Part shown: positions 31,334 through 52,056 of the stretch, piece by piece
Position numbering within the stretch: the stretch's first letter is position 1
Layout of the letters: the number at the start of each line of letters is the position of its first letter
Assembly (NCBI RefSeq): GCF_048128805.1
Contig: NC_136017.1
Location: 19,097,807 to 19,161,806 of the forward strand
DNA: 64,000 bases
From: Centroberyx gerrardi
Taxonomy: Eukaryota > Chordata > Actinopteri > Beryciformes > Berycidae
Reading direction: 5' to 3'
Notes under the pieces: generated by a model
What the model saw: the letters and a program-made list of their open reading frames with translations, nothing else
Databases searched by the model: none
What the model was told of the DNA's origin: nothing
Position numbers and translations under genes: made by a program

Positions 31334-32737
31334 TTTATTTTTTTCCTTTCTTTATCTACAAACAGAGGTGATCCATTGTGTCTTAAATGCAAATATTGTA
31401 TCAAAAAGAAATTAAATATGAAAGAGACGAGCTATTGCGTTGTGGAGAGAAGCATTTTTTCTTCATCTTTGCAGCAACTGGGTTGGTTTTCCAAAAACAT
31501 CTTAGCACTAAGACTGGATTTACACAAACATAAAAGCTCTGGGTTTTTTATTTTATTTCTCTATGTAGCACAGATCAGAGACAAACCACACATAATCTGT
31601 TTTTTCCATGTATAGTCTGCCAAGAGGGGACCAGATCTGTGCCGTAAAGAGTTAAACATCAGATTGTTCCATGTTCCTGAGTGAATCCAGCCTTAAATCA
31701 CCTTTGACTACAGGATTACAGTAGGGCAGAGATATGAGAATTACCTCTCTTTAATTACACTCAGTCAAGGTAGCCAAAAACATCAAAAATTGAAAATAAT
31801 GGCCTCATCTTGCACACCTCGAATAAACCTTTAGTTTCTGCACTAAAGTGAAAAAGCGGTAAAACCAACAGCTGACAGTTTTATCGCTATTCCTCTCTCC
31901 GATGCTCATTTTTCAGAACAGACAGCATAACTAATGAGAAAAAGTGATACGCAAAGCTGTTACAGAAAACATTTCATATTCAGAATAAATAACCATGATG
32001 CAGTTAGGTACATAGAAATAAGCTTTGACTGGGTTTGGCAAGCCTTGATCTTCTTACTACTGGTTGCTTGTAATGTTGGCGAGTACAAATTCAAACTTAG
32101 AGAACTGAGCTCATCTACAGTATGCTGAAAAGGAAACTTTCAGTAGCTTCCTTTCCCACAGGGATTTGGTTGCTTATAAAAACACAGACAAAACCTGTTT
32201 TTGTAAAATGTTGAAACTACACATACAAAACTGACTTGGTGAACAGTCCTGATAGGCAGCAGTCATGGACATGGAACTGCAAACAATTTCCCGAAACACA
32301 GAATGGCTTCCTGTTGCCACCAGTCAGTCGGACAGCAACATGGTTCCCTAGACAGAGGAGAGGAATAGTAGGAAAGTCAATGAGATGGTTCATCGTCGAT
32401 AATCTGTTAACTAACTAGCTAACTCGCTGTGTGCTATATTGACACACAAACTTCACCGGTGTTTCGACTGACATGAGAGTGAGTAGACAATGACGACATT
32501 TTCATTTTTGGGTGAACTATTCCTTTAATACTAATGTGCTGACCTCATAAATACCTCATTCAAGAGTAACTTCAGGAAACACATTTTATAGGGAATATTT
32601 AGACCTGTCTTGACTCAGACTAGCTCTATCAATCGTGTCGATCCAGATGTCCTATTAAACCTTCCAATTAAACTCTTTTCTTCTTTTGAGCGAGTCTTGT
32701 GTACACAACGCCTCTTCTCACCTCCTCTCCTCCCTCC
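31334..32737 (-). other. smim11: Likely smim11 3' untranslated region
   Basis: Minus-strand sequence after the smim11 stop. An AATAAA polyadenylation signal on the minus strand (plus TTTATT at 31334-31339) is a plausible end. No other gene is visible in this 1.4 kb. Confidence 0.4.
32430..32528 (+). repeat. Dispersed repeat ending ACTATTCCTTTAA, copy 1
   Basis: The sequence ACAAACTTCACCGGTGTTTC, then ACTGACATGAGAGTGAGTAG, then GGGTGAACTATTCCTTTAA recurs in the same order at 43410-43494. The TTAA end suggests a piggyBac-type short element. It lies in the predicted smim11 3' UTR. Confidence 0.65.
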
Positions 32738-34623
32738 TCAGTCGTCCTTCTTGTTGTCTATGAGCTCCTGCGTCTGCTGGGCCAACCTCCTCCTCTCTGC
32801 CTGCTGCCTCTTCACGGCCTCCTCCGCTTTCTTGCTCTGGTAGATCTTCACCCCGGCGAAGCCCAGACAGAGGAGCAGCGTCTTCAAGGCCAGGATGTAG
32901 AAGAGGAGGGGCACGTTGTCCAAAGCCTGAGGGCGGACAGAGGAGGGAAAAAGAGAAAAGGTGATAATGGAAAGCAGGGACAGTGGACTTTCGAGTTCTT
33001 CTGACTAAAGGCGGAAATTAATTTCCGCAGGTTCTTACAGACAAAAGTGCACATTTGCGGAGAAAACGAAGCTGCACATTGGCTTCAGACTCACAGACCC
33101 ACACCAGCCTTCGCTGTGACCTACTGTGATTGGTCTAAAATATCACCTGATTTGTTGTGTTGATTTGTTGTGTTGGGAAAGCTTCTCCATTTGCTCTTCT
33201 GGTTCATTGTCTTTGTTTCTATCCCTGTGTTAAACTCTCCTGTGCAACTCTTTTCAAAATGAATAGTTCGGAGGCTCAAGCTCTGTTGATTTGACCAAAA
33301 TTGTTGTCATTTTGCAAAATTACAAGTTCTTGCAAATATTGCTGTGATTGGTTAAAATTTGCATTAATTATTGCAATTGTAAAATCAAAAAATCTAGACT
33401 ATTGGTGACAACAGAGAACTTTTCCCATCGACTAGAGGAGACACAGAAGAAGTTCTTCCATTGACTGGAGGATACAGAAGAATTTTTTCCATCGACTAGA
33501 GACAGAAGAACTTTTTTTGCGACTGACCAAGAGAAAAGAAAAGAAAACTGGAACATTCAGGGATCCTACAGAAGATGCCCCCCTCCCCACGAAAACCACA
33601 AGACTCAGCTGCTTTAGATGGGGAGAGAGAGAAGCAGCTGCAAGCCATGTGCATTCAGGGGTTGTAGTCTTGTGTCATTGTCACTCACACAGAAATCCAA
33701 AGGTTTTCCTTGCTCAAATAGGGCCAACTGCATTCAAAAATCTGCCAAATTATTGCTGCCACGCAAATCGACAAAAGTACATACCTCATAAAATGCGACT
33801 TAAGATATTTCTAAATCGATAGGAGCCACTCTTCAATTCGGCATACATCCAATACACCAAGCAGTTTTTATTTCAATAAAATGTCAACTTTTACAACTGG
33901 TTTGCCTGTTATTGTCACAGTCTTGTTTCACCAAAATACACCATGGTGGGGAGGTAGCGAGCAGTGTGAAACAATTCTAAAAATTGAGATTTTATTGAAA
34001 TAAGTGCTGCTTGGTGGATTATATGTATGCCGAATTCAAGAGTGCCTCCTAACGATTCAATAAAATGTCTGGAGTCACATTTTTAGGTATGTTCTTTTGC
34101 CGACAAGCAAGGCAATATTACATTTCTGTAATTTCTGAACAGAGTTTGGCGTGACTCTCTCCAAGTGAAAAAGACACGTATTGATACGAGGGTTTCCCTG
34201 CCCGTTTAGCTGCCCACCCAACTGCCTTTTCTGACCGCCAAAGAATGTGAAACCTTAATGTAGTATCCTTACATCTTTTAAACATCATATCAGTGTCTAT
34301 TCCATTGTCTTTTGTTAGTCAAAATCGATAAGCAGAAAGGTAGCAGGTCTAAAAGAGAACGTATAATTGTAAAGGTTTCGTTTATAAACGTGAAGTGTAA
34401 CGGTATAGTAACAAATACATGGTGAGAACGGTAGCTAGTGGTCTCATTACATGCTAATGCCAACTTCCTCAGGTGTAGTAACATTGGCTAGTGACAGTCA
34501 AGACAACCAAACATTTATGAAAAAGTAAAAAAAACGAAGTAGTTCTTATATATCAATAAGCAAACATGCATCAAGTCGTTATAGGTCTGTGAATTTGAGC
34601 TTATTTACCTTCCAGTTGATCAT
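32738..34623 (-). CDS. smim11: Small integral membrane protein 11
   Basis: Two coding exons: 34609-34623 (MINWK, then donor GTAAATAA) and 32738-32926 (acceptor CCTCAG). They join in phase 0 to 67 residues ending KKDD. Residues 6 to about 32 form one hydrophobic helix (ALDNVPLLFYILALKTLLLC). A basic, Lys/Arg/Gln-rich tail (about 36-67) looks helical. The start, the VPLLxYILAxKTLxLCLxFAGVK core and the KKxDx end match the vertebrate SMIM11 pattern. The 1.68 kb intron carries a palindromic MITE. Position beside rcan1 matches human chromosome 21 order. Its molecular role is not known to me beyond being a one-pass membrane protein. Confidence 0.93.
33735..34125. mobile_element. Palindromic MITE family A, copy 2 (smim11 intron 1)
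   Basis: The arms GCAAATCGACAAAAGTACAT / AGGTATGTTCTTTTGCCGAC and AATTCGGCATACATCC / ATGTATGCCGAATTCAAG are mutually complementary around a core with CAAAATACACCATGG. It shares AAATAAGTGCTGC with copies at about 8130 and 52270. Confidence 0.8.
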
Positions 34624-34690
34624 TGTAGCGGTATAGCAAGGGCTTCTTGCTTAGCGTGACAAGAGGCTACTAATGTTCCTTATAGGATGA

Positions 34691-34720
34691 GGCGGGACTT
34701 GTAGTGGTGCGCCAATAGCG
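34691..34720 (-). promoter_or_regulatory. smim11: smim11 core promoter motifs (ZNF143-like, CCAAT)
   Basis: About 70 bp upstream of the smim11 ATG the minus strand reads ACTACAAGTCCC (34705-34694), close to the ZNF143/Staf site ACTACAANTCCC. A CCAAT pentamer on the plus strand lies at 34712-34716. Both are common in short housekeeping promoters. Function is inferred. Confidence 0.5.
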
Positions 34721-34745
34721 ACGCACGTTTTGTTGGACATACTTT

Positions 34746-35772
34746 ATGCTGCATTCACTTCACTTGGGAAAAACTGTTGACAGCTGCTCAAAGCAGCACT
34801 GATATATCATAACCTATACATGTATTTCCTTGATAGTGACGTCAGAATTCAGGAAGTCAGAGAAAGGAGGGACAACTGGCAAAACCGGAGTTCCCACGGA
34901 TTATTTACCATCTGAAAGCTGAAGTGTACAGCATATTCTAGTAGTATTTACCAGCTGGCACCTGAGGTGAATGAGATTTCCATATAAGAAAGTTTATTTA
35001 CCATCTTTTTCATGGGACGTGAACGCATCGTTATCCTGGTCCCCGGAACGCCATGCTAGGCAAGAACAGCTGCAGAAAGTTCTGGCACTTTCATGACACC
35101 TCGGAATTGTTTCAGTTTCTTGTTTAATCTTTTCTGTATCCTCTCCTGGCATAAACACATGACGTCCCAAGAGCAATCCTGTGTAGATTTTCAAAATCAC
35201 ACAGTTATATTTGTATTTCACTTGACAGCTTGTTGGCCTTCTCTTAAGTGTTAACTTGTTTGGTAGTCCTGACCTCTTTACGCCCTCAATGCCTCTAACT
35301 ACCCCATGCCTTATCTACTCAATCTGTCTCTTGTCATGTAAAACCACATCATGCCACCTTCCTAAGCTTTTGACAGGCTTCTCTCTTCTCGCATTAACAT
35401 TATGTAAAATCATACTGACAGTAATAAACATGATATCTTGATAGTCAAATGACTATAGGAAGAGCTGTAGTCAAGTATAGGGAATGATATAAAACCATCA
35501 AGTGATTGATTTTCATCACATAAGTCATTTTGTGATCACAACTCTTAAAAAGCGATGGCAGACACAACTGCTTGCTGGATTTTCGGTTTGTGGTTGACAT
35601 TGCAATGTTTGGTTTGCTGTAAAACATGAACTGAAATGCATCACTAGGTTTATGTGTGTGTTAAAACGCAGATTAAGAACCAGAAGCTAGCTACATTTTA
35701 CCCGTGTCAGAAAGTCTACACGACGTCGTTCCTGCGATTTGTGCCATGTCACATGAATGCAGCATCGACGCA
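34746..35772. mobile_element. MITE family B, copy 2 (probably composite)
   Basis: The left end ATGCTGCATTCACTTCACTT and right end CACATGAATGCAGCATC match the ends of the copy at 26799. Inner parts 34850-34925 and 35475-35640 also match that copy. About 450 bp in the middle (35000-35450) is absent from copy 1 and may be a later insertion. Confidence 0.55.
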
Positions 35773-35971
35773 AACAAACGATAAGGACGGAGGTACACGC
35801 ACATACATACACACACTCCAAACAGCGTTAATTTTATAGCTTCCTCGTTTTCACACACACGCGTAAGACCAAGTAGAATGTGTCTTCTTCATTACAAAGA
35901 CACTCCGTCAAAAACTGGGAAACTCGGTACGTAAAACGACTCCGAATGTGTTTGCTAACACGGATAAAATG

Positions 35972-36184
35972 TTTTTTTTTTTGTTTTTTTTTTTTTAAAC
36001 AAAGGAATAATATACAAACATTCAGGTAAACAATAGCAGCACATATAGATCAAATTTAAGGACACAAATGTATATGAGGAACATAGAGGGATAATTTAAA
36101 AGACAATTACATAAAAATAAAAACAGGAGTACACATACACACAAATATAACATATTTAGTCAGAGGTTTCAGGGAAAAAAGTTC
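35972..36184 (-). mobile_element. Retroposed fragment with poly(A) tail and 15-bp target duplication
   Basis: AACACGGATAAAATG occurs exactly at 35957-35971 and 36185-36199. Between them lie 213 bp starting with a T-rich run on the plus strand, i.e. a poly(A) tail on the minus strand. This is the hallmark of a LINE-mediated insertion, probably a 5'-truncated LINE or other retrocopy in minus orientation. I do not recognise the body sequence. Confidence 0.85.
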
Positions 36185-36358
36185 AACACGGATAAAATGT
36201 AGCTTTGAGGCTAAGTAGCGTATAACGTTATCTGTAGCAAACAAATGTGTAGCAAACAAATATCTTAGAATAGCTTCTTATCTTCTGATATTCTCCAAAA
36301 TACAGATCCTGATGGTAGTATATGTTATATATTCCCCTCGACTCCTCACACATGCGTA

Positions 36359-36440
36359 GTCACGGTGGCCGAGAGGTTAAGGCGTTGGACTCGAAATCCA
36401 ATGGGGTTTCCCCGCACAGGTTCGAATCCTGTTCGTGACG
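36359..36440 (+). tRNA. tRNA-Ser (anticodon CGA)
   Basis: The acceptor arm GTCACGG pairs with TCGTGAC. The D arm holds box A (TGGCCGAGAGG). The anticodon loop CTCGAAA at 36390-36396 has anticodon CGA (36392-36394), flanked by the TTGGA/TCCAA stem. A long variable arm (TGGGGTTTCCCCGC) is typical of serine tRNA. The T arm ACAGG-TTCGAAT-CCTGT contains box B GGTTCGAATCC. There is no intron, and a TTTT stop for RNA polymerase III lies at 36447-36450. The gene looks intact. Confidence 0.96.
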
Positions 36441-36446
36441 ACCTTG

Positions 36447-36450
36447 TTTT
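36447..36450 (+). terminator. RNA polymerase III T-run terminator
   Basis: Four T residues six bases after the tRNA-Ser gene. Confidence 0.75.
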
Positions 36451-36514
36451 ATACAATTTTGATAATTGGTACCAACAATAACTGTGAAGATTCACATGAT
36501 ACGGAGCATTACTA

Positions 36515-36990
36515 CATTGTAGGAATAGGCAGATGTATCAGTTTGTAGATTTTAAAAACCAGATCTGGTCCAGTCAGTGTGGTCCACCTCTGATATGATG
36601 GATATGATGCAGTTTGATTGATTACATATTTATTGCAGAATTTATCAATACTACACTGGAAATCCTTAACCTGAACTGATCCTAATGAGACATTTTGATC
36701 ACATTACACACAAGTACACAGTAAATATTTATTGTAATCATCCTGGATTTCAGTGGAGAGTTTTAGTATCCCAATGCTGTGTCAGAGTTTTTTTTCACCC
36801 TGATAAGAATACAATTTTGAGGTAAACACTGAATATTTGTAATGTTTTTTTAATTTTTGGCATGAAAATGGTCAAATTGGAAGATACTGGATATGAGCAC
36901 AAAATATTGTCTATTGGTGGCTTCAATCTAAAAAGTTTTCAGTTTTCAGTGAAATAAAAATCAGGGATGGCCTTCAAAAACCCATATGAA
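36515..36990 (+). repeat. Interspersed repeat family D copy
   Basis: A long copy. It has CAGATCTGGTCCAGTCAGTG, CCACCTCTGATATGATGG, TACTACACTGG, AGACATTTTGATCACATTAC, GAGAGTTTTAGTATCCC and a GATATTGG-like end. Confidence 0.8.
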
Positions 36991-39900
36991 CCCCTCTAAG
37001 TAAAAGCTGATCTGGTGTTACAGTATGAGGAGAGATGGCTGACATGGAAAAATGAAGCTCTCAACTTGTTAATCATTGATGTTGTGGATTAACTACAGTA
37101 TATAGGCATTTTTACTCAACTAATGATGGTAAATTTTTTCTATTATTTTGTGTCCCACTACAGTAAATTACGGAAGAGTATTAGGTGTAGGTGAATTTTT
37201 TTTTTTCACTGCAGCCGGGGGGGAGTGGAGTAATATTTTGAGATTTTGAGTTCTCGCAAATTTCTGAGTGTTTTTTTCTCTTGCAAATTTCTGACTTTAA
37301 ACTCAGAAAAAAAAAGTTTTTCTCAGAAGTTTTTTCCCCTCCTTCAGGCTGCCTTAAAAAAGGTTCTGTAGTAAATGTATAGTCTGCTATTCAAACTAAA
37401 AATGTATATGTGCTAATAGCTAACTTTAACTCTCCCACTAAAGGAGCGGAAGGCACTTTGAATACATTTTTAATTCGATTTTTTTTTTTTTTTCATTTTG
37501 ATTGAACAGAGTACATCGCACAGAATTCAGCGCAATAATAATCCCTTATGCATTATGAAATATTTTGCTCGCACAAAAATGTATGAAAAGTGAAGTGTAA
37601 TAAATACATTTTGAGCGACTGACAGATGAAAGCTCCTCTGATTAAACAACATTGAGACAGAGAAAGAGATAGGACAGCTTCTACTATATGACACAAATAT
37701 TTATTTACAACAGCAAAACAAAACATATGTACAATCTTGAAACTTTTCTGTAAAACATGCTGTAAACGAAAACATAAAACACGGAACAACTATTCTACAG
37801 CTGTGCAGCTGTGTGTAGCATTTTTGTCAAAAAATGATGGCGGACACACATTACAGGATTCTGGGCAGATTTAGCCTCAATTGGACCACAATAAACATAC
37901 TTAGAGGGTGAGGGAATCATTATAGATTCATTTAATAACTTGGTCCAGAGTAGTAAACTACATCTATGTATATATATGATGTAAAACCCCAAGACATAGT
38001 TGTCCTTGTAAGCTTCCTGGGTTTGTTTTGGCTGGAATAACCACAGTGAGGCTGCACTGGGTGAGAAAATCTTGTAATCTTGTGCTCACCCTCATTAGAG
38101 CTTCTTGGTGACTCTTTAGATTCCAGCGGTCTCATCTACATGATTGCAGTGTTATTTAGACAGTAACAAAGAAGATAAATGATAAAGGAAATTTAACGGT
38201 GTTGTTGATGTCTTTGTATTGAAGCTGCCAATAGCCTATATTTTGTGCTGATATTTAATATCTTTAAATTTATAGCTTACAATTATTCAGTGTTTCCCCC
38301 AGAATTTATTCTTTTCTTATTCTTCTTTCTCATTTACCAAATCCAGTAATCTGAGTAGGAAATATTCAATATATCAAGCAACAGATCCAGCTGGGTTACG
38401 TTTTGCTGCTGTATAATTCTACTGGAATTACAAAAACAGGGAGCCATGACCTAATGGGTTACTAGCAATTTGATTGTCTTCTCAGGCACTTGTGAAGGCT
38501 TGGGCACACTGGGCGCCATATTGGGCAACTTGACGGAGAAACACGTTCCTACTGACAACAAATTATGTTTTTTTTACTGTAATTGAAAGCTGCCATTTTG
38601 CCTCATGTTTAGGATTAGTTTTGTAATCCCATCAAAAAGTCAGTGCTGGGGAAAAAAATCAAAAGGTGTCTCTCATTTCCTGAACATTTGACTTTTTTGG
38701 AGATATTCCAGCAGAACAATGAAGAAATCTTATCAAAACCTTTAGGGCAAAACTGTTGCCCCAACTATCTAAGTATACTATATGGCAAAATATCAGCGGT
38801 TATGTGGAGAATGCATACTGCAAGAAAAAAAAAAAGGACCTGGACACTAGTTTTCTCTCGGTTTGCAATGGTTTATTTTACTCAAGCTGTAACCGAATCC
38901 AACAATCTGAGGAGTAAATATTCGGTCGAGGTTGTTTGGACGCAACCAGATGCCTCACATTTTGTTATTGTCTATAATTAGATTGTCATAGTGGAAAAAA
39001 GGAGATGTAACTTAAAATGATACTAGGGTTCACATCTTATCAGAGGCCATATGGATGCATTCTACCTGAACCCCTATAAATACATACATGCATACACACA
39101 TAGATGTGCTGCTATAATGCACATCAATCTATAACAATGGCTAAAAGAAGAGATTAGATTGCACATTTTGTGATAAAAATAAAAACACCATCAATGGTTC
39201 ATATTCAAGTATAATGTCATATCTGTTGTGGGCAATATTTTTTGAGCTTGGAGTTATAAGGTTCTATCTGAGTGGAGTGCAATTCTGAGATATTGAGCAT
39301 CAAAGATTTGACATACCAGCTGGAAAACTGTTCCTTTCTATCTTTTTAAACATTAAAGTTTTTTTTTATTATAATTGAATCATCCACATATTCATGATCT
39401 TGGAATGCTATTTTATGCATGTGTGGTGTTATTTAAAAAAAATAAAATAAAAAGTCAGATAGAAAAAACACCCTGTGTTTTCTAATTATTCCAATTTGTG
39501 ATATATGTTTTTTGTGTTATACAGTGAAGAGAAAACAAAAACCATGGTTCTGTGTGAGCATGCTTGAGGGTTGTGAGGATGAGGAATTACTCTTTCTAAT
39601 TTTAGCAGACAGTCAAACAAAAATGAAGAATGGAATTGAATAAAACAGCAGTTTAAAGGGATGCGCGTGCAAACGTGTGTATTGGCCTCGTAGCATGATT
39701 TTGAATGAGCAATAAAACATGGAAATCAAATAGGAAATAATCTGTACAGTAACTGATAGGTTCTATATAATGGGTTGCATTCCAAATATACATTTTGAAA
39801 AATAAGATGTATAATAAATAAATAATGTCAGCGTTCCATGCCAGCAGCCATTTACTAAAGTAGATGATAATGTTTTCAAATGGCGGATACCTCGTTTTGG

Positions 39901-40229
39901 AATGAAGCTTTCCATATTCACTTGGTATTTTCCATCAGCTACGTATCCTAAGCTATGGCTTGGAGTCCAAAATGAGGTGGCGGGGAGGAGTATGTTTTAA
40001 TGAGCCTTGGTTACAATAAGTCAAAGCGCTCCAGAGCTGAAAAAGTTGTAGAGGGCCAGACGTTCTTTATTCTGCTCCGACCATAACAAGAAACCTCATG
40101 AATGTGTCACTGTTGTAACCATAACAATGGTTTCTGAATATATGAATTCTGGGTGTATGCACATGCAGTCTTGAAGGGTATGACTTTCAGACCCCACAGT
40201 AACTCTACATACTGCTCCCATGTTTACAA
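36991..40229. other. smim11/tRNA to gpr180 interval: no gene recognised
   Basis: AT-rich and without coding exons that I can support. A minus-strand AATAAA (plus TTTATT at 37700-37705) could end a long transcript from the right, possibly gpr180, but the stop codon is 5 kb away. A 112-codon plus frame at 38643 has no recognised domain. Confidence 0.4.
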
Positions 40230-41012
40230 GTAAGGCAAGGGACACACTACATGACCTTAAGGCTGATTTTAGCCACAATTTGGCATCAGAATGAGGCTGT
40301 ACCACAGGATTAGCCCGTCTCGACGACAAGTCTTGACGACAAGTCTTGTAGTGTGAGCTGGTCAACCCCTCAAATCTGAATGAAGACCAATGAGAGTTGA
40401 GTGCTGTAGTAGCGCAAGAGTTTGTGTTTTCATCAGAATGGGGTGTTGCGTGACATCCTATGGGAATAACTGTCAGAATGACGTGAAGGTGTGAATTTGT
40501 TTGAAGCTATCAACATGCCATGACTGTAGTTTTCTGTAGGCTTTGGTTGCTCCTGATCAGATTTCTCACACTTAACACGCAGGAACATAGTGATGACACA
40601 TTTGTGTTAATGCTTTAAAGCAAAAACAAACATTGCAATGCCAACCACAAACCAAAAATCCAGCAAGTAGTTGGAGTTTGATCAGAAAATGACATATGTT
40701 GAAAATCCTTCATTTTGTTGGTTTTATTTGAAGTGAGTATTTTCATTCCCTACACTTGAGTACTTGAAGGTATTTCCTTGTTGATGACGTGAATTCGGGG
40801 TCCTTTTTTTCCATAAATGTTCACCATCTGATATGAATGCTATCCTATTTACCATCTTTCCCATGTGAACGCAACAACTCAGGTAGTGTGGTCCAACTTA
40901 TGGTCCAGTGAGTGGGGAAAAAACCCCGACAAATTCTGAGAATGCCAGTCGTTCCGTAGGTTATGCCCAGTCTTTCCGGTCTGTTCGGTCGTGTAGTGTG
41001 TCTCCAGCTTAA
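40230..41012. mobile_element. Short DNA transposon with terminal repeats, nested family B piece
   Basis: TAAGGCAAGGGACACACTAC at the left is mirrored at the right by a complement reading TAAGCTGGAGACACACTACA. Inside at about 40640-40700 is an inverted piece of MITE family B, suggesting nesting. It has no coding capacity. Confidence 0.6.
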
Positions 41013-42843
41013 TACAAATATAAAGAGACCCCATGAAGTTTCAAAAATATCTTGAAACACATGCTGTCATCCCTTGCATCAAGAGCTCAGTCATTCAGGT
41101 TGAGAGTGAAGAAATTACTTCCAATATGACTTTAATCTATGAGTCAGCAATGGGTCAAAGTGCCACCCCAGGGTGCCCTACATTGTTGTGGATTGGGCCT
41201 TTAAACAAGAGAGCAGTCACACCGATGTTTTGGCTCCAAATGGCTCAAAATCCATCCATTAATTTAGCTGACTAAGAATCCTATCCAGCTGCCCACACAT
41301 CTATGTGTCCATTCTTTAGTCTATCCATCCAACTATGTATCCATTTATTTATCCACTGATTCCATTTATCAATCTGTCCATTCTAAAGTCCATCCATTTT
41401 TCCATTTATGTCCATCCAATCATCTATCCATCCACTTCCATCTAGTTATCCTTTGATTCGGCGGTCAATCCAACCACATACCCATTCATGGGATGGGACG
41501 CTCTTAAGATCGATGTATTTTTACATAAAAATATTTCTTAGTACAGCTTTAAGAGAGAATGTGCTGGCACCACCTCAGAAACACTGCCATGCAATGGATC
41601 ACTGATGATATTCAGCCATTTGTTCAAATTGAACCAAGGAGATAGTGGGGAGGTAAACTGCTGTTTTCCTTGCTTCTCTTAAAAAAATCTACAATTAGTA
41701 AGGGGGATGCATTCAATTGCATTCTGTATCCCAAACTAAATCCCTGCATCCCTCCTAGAAAGCAGAGTTGTGGCATCAAGTGAAAGCCAAGGACAGATCA
41801 GATTTTCAGAGTTTCACTAAATGAGTTCTATCAGTTTACTTGTCCTTCCTTAACCAAACGCCCTAGCAATGCAGTGGTGAAGTGTTTCCCCGTAGTGTCC
41901 TCGATGGTAGGGAGGAAAGACAAATCCTGTGATTCCACTGTCTGCATGAGCCGAGAATGACAAGTTTATATTTGTGTCCTTTGTAGAGAACGTTCCTCCC
42001 AAGTTTGAACTAACTTATTAGGAAATGTAAGAACAGAGAACATCTTTACAGTTTGAGATGGGCAGGTGTTCATTTTCCCGGCTGTTTCAACCATCTCTGG
42101 ATGATACACTACAGCGCTGTTAATTTGTCCTAGCAAGTTTGGACATGATGTGTCATTGTCGCAATGAATCTTGGGGCGTCCCATTCGTTCTCGTCAGCCA
42201 GGTCACCGGCCGATGCATCCTCGAAACTTTGAGGTTGGCAATTAAACTTCTGGCATTCCGTCTTCGTGTCCTTTTGTTTTGGAATCGTACTTTGGCCATT
42301 AGATATTATGTCAAACACGATATGGAGAACACACAAGAATGCACAAGAAAGCATACTGAGAAAAATCTTGTATCCAATTTCCCTGTGGTGCCGCATTAAA
42401 TATCTTTCCTACTGCTATGCAACACCTTCAAATCTTGCCTTACAATAAGAAGTGGAGGAATTAGAGAGGCCGTCTTGTAGTGATGGTGGTTCCCTCCATA
42501 AATCACACATATCAAGAGGTAGGGTGTTGCAGTAAATATGTTCCCCTTGCTGCTCTGTCAGCTTTGCCATGGTTCCCTGGGCATATAGTATGAGGGAAGA
42601 GACTTCCTGGGGTAACAGTAAATATGCTCCCCCTCTCTTTACTAGTGGCCATTATTATTTCCAATGGATACAGTTAACAGCAGAACTTCCTATGGTGTAA
42701 CAGTACTGCTTCTTCTTAGTGCTCATGATAGTTCCCCGCCCTCCACATGGTGGGTGGTAAAGGGAGGGCACGCCCCGTGGTGTTGTGGCAAATGAGTTCT
42801 CCCTTGCCCATGGTGGTAAGGTAAGGAATCCCAGTGAGCGTGC
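41013..42843. other. Region downstream of gpr180: 3' UTR or intergenic
   Basis: It holds a degenerate CCATCCAT-type tract at about 41280-41480 and otherwise unique sequence. It follows the gpr180 stop on the minus strand and probably contains at least part of its 3' UTR. No polyadenylation site is chosen with confidence. Confidence 0.4.
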
Positions 42844-51108
<8,265 letters not shown>

Positions 51109-52056
51109 GTTTTCCTATTGTCATTGGACGCTATCAATAAATAAACGTTAGCTAATCAATTGAATGGTCCACGAAGCCAGAAGTGAAGCAGTTGTGTCAG
51201 GCTAGCTAGAGTTAGCCAGGATAAAACGGGAGTTAAGGCGATTTTACCTTCAAAATAAAAGCACAAAACGTGTCACTTTTGAAAAAAAGGAACAAGTAAG
51301 AATTGGGGTGTATAGAACAACACAAAAAATCATAAAGACACACTCACTGGAATCATTACATCAGATAAGGATTAAAACTATAGTTGTAAAATGGATTTAT
51401 ATGGATTTATTTATATTGTATTGGTACATGGTATTTCCTAATGAAAGAATGTCTAATGGACAGGTAAATCCAAGACTTAAAATACTATATCGTGACTCAG
51501 AACATATAAACATACTAGAAAGCTTAAGAGGATATCTATTATCTGAAATAAATTCATTTAAACTCATAACAGTGTCACAAAATGTTCCCAAAGTCAATAA
51601 GGTTTATATTTTGAAAGCTGTGAGCGGAAGTTTTACCATTGTATTCTAACTAGCTTAACACTGGTAAATATTGCCCAGCCTAGTCGGCACTGTTTTACAG
51701 TTTGATTGATTTAGAATTTACCCTATCAGAGAACAAGGTATTTTAGGTGTCACAAATTACAACCAATCAGAGAGCAGACTGAAGCTGCACTAAAAGTCAC
51801 GCGTCCCGCCCAGTTTCCTACGTGTCCACAATACCGTAAAACGGCTACTGACTGTCGCAAGTTACACAATGTATCTACTGTACTAAAGAAGAGTAAACGC
51901 TCCAGATATCCAGCAGGCTGGAGAATCAAATCAACAATATAACAGCTAAATCTCCCATGTTGGAGTGTATAAACGAGTAAAGATGTCGTTATTGCGTCTA
52001 TAGGAGACCTTACTGTGACTTGAAATCAGCTGGTCAAGTGTTGTTATGACCAGAAG
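51109..52056. promoter_or_regulatory. Head-to-head gpr180 / tgds promoter interval
   Basis: The 948 bp between the gpr180 ATG (minus) and tgds ATG (plus) must hold both 5' leaders and promoters. A CCCGCCC GC-box lies at about 51805-51811, near an ACGCGT. No TATA box is obvious. The middle part (51290-51650) is AT-rich and carries an unexplained 113-codon frame with no recognised domain, possibly an inserted repeat. The pairing is also found in human, so shared regulation is plausible. Confidence 0.6.

Noticed and set aside
27881-32737. Search for KCNE1/KCNE2
   Set aside because: No single-exon frame of the right size with a membrane helix was found.
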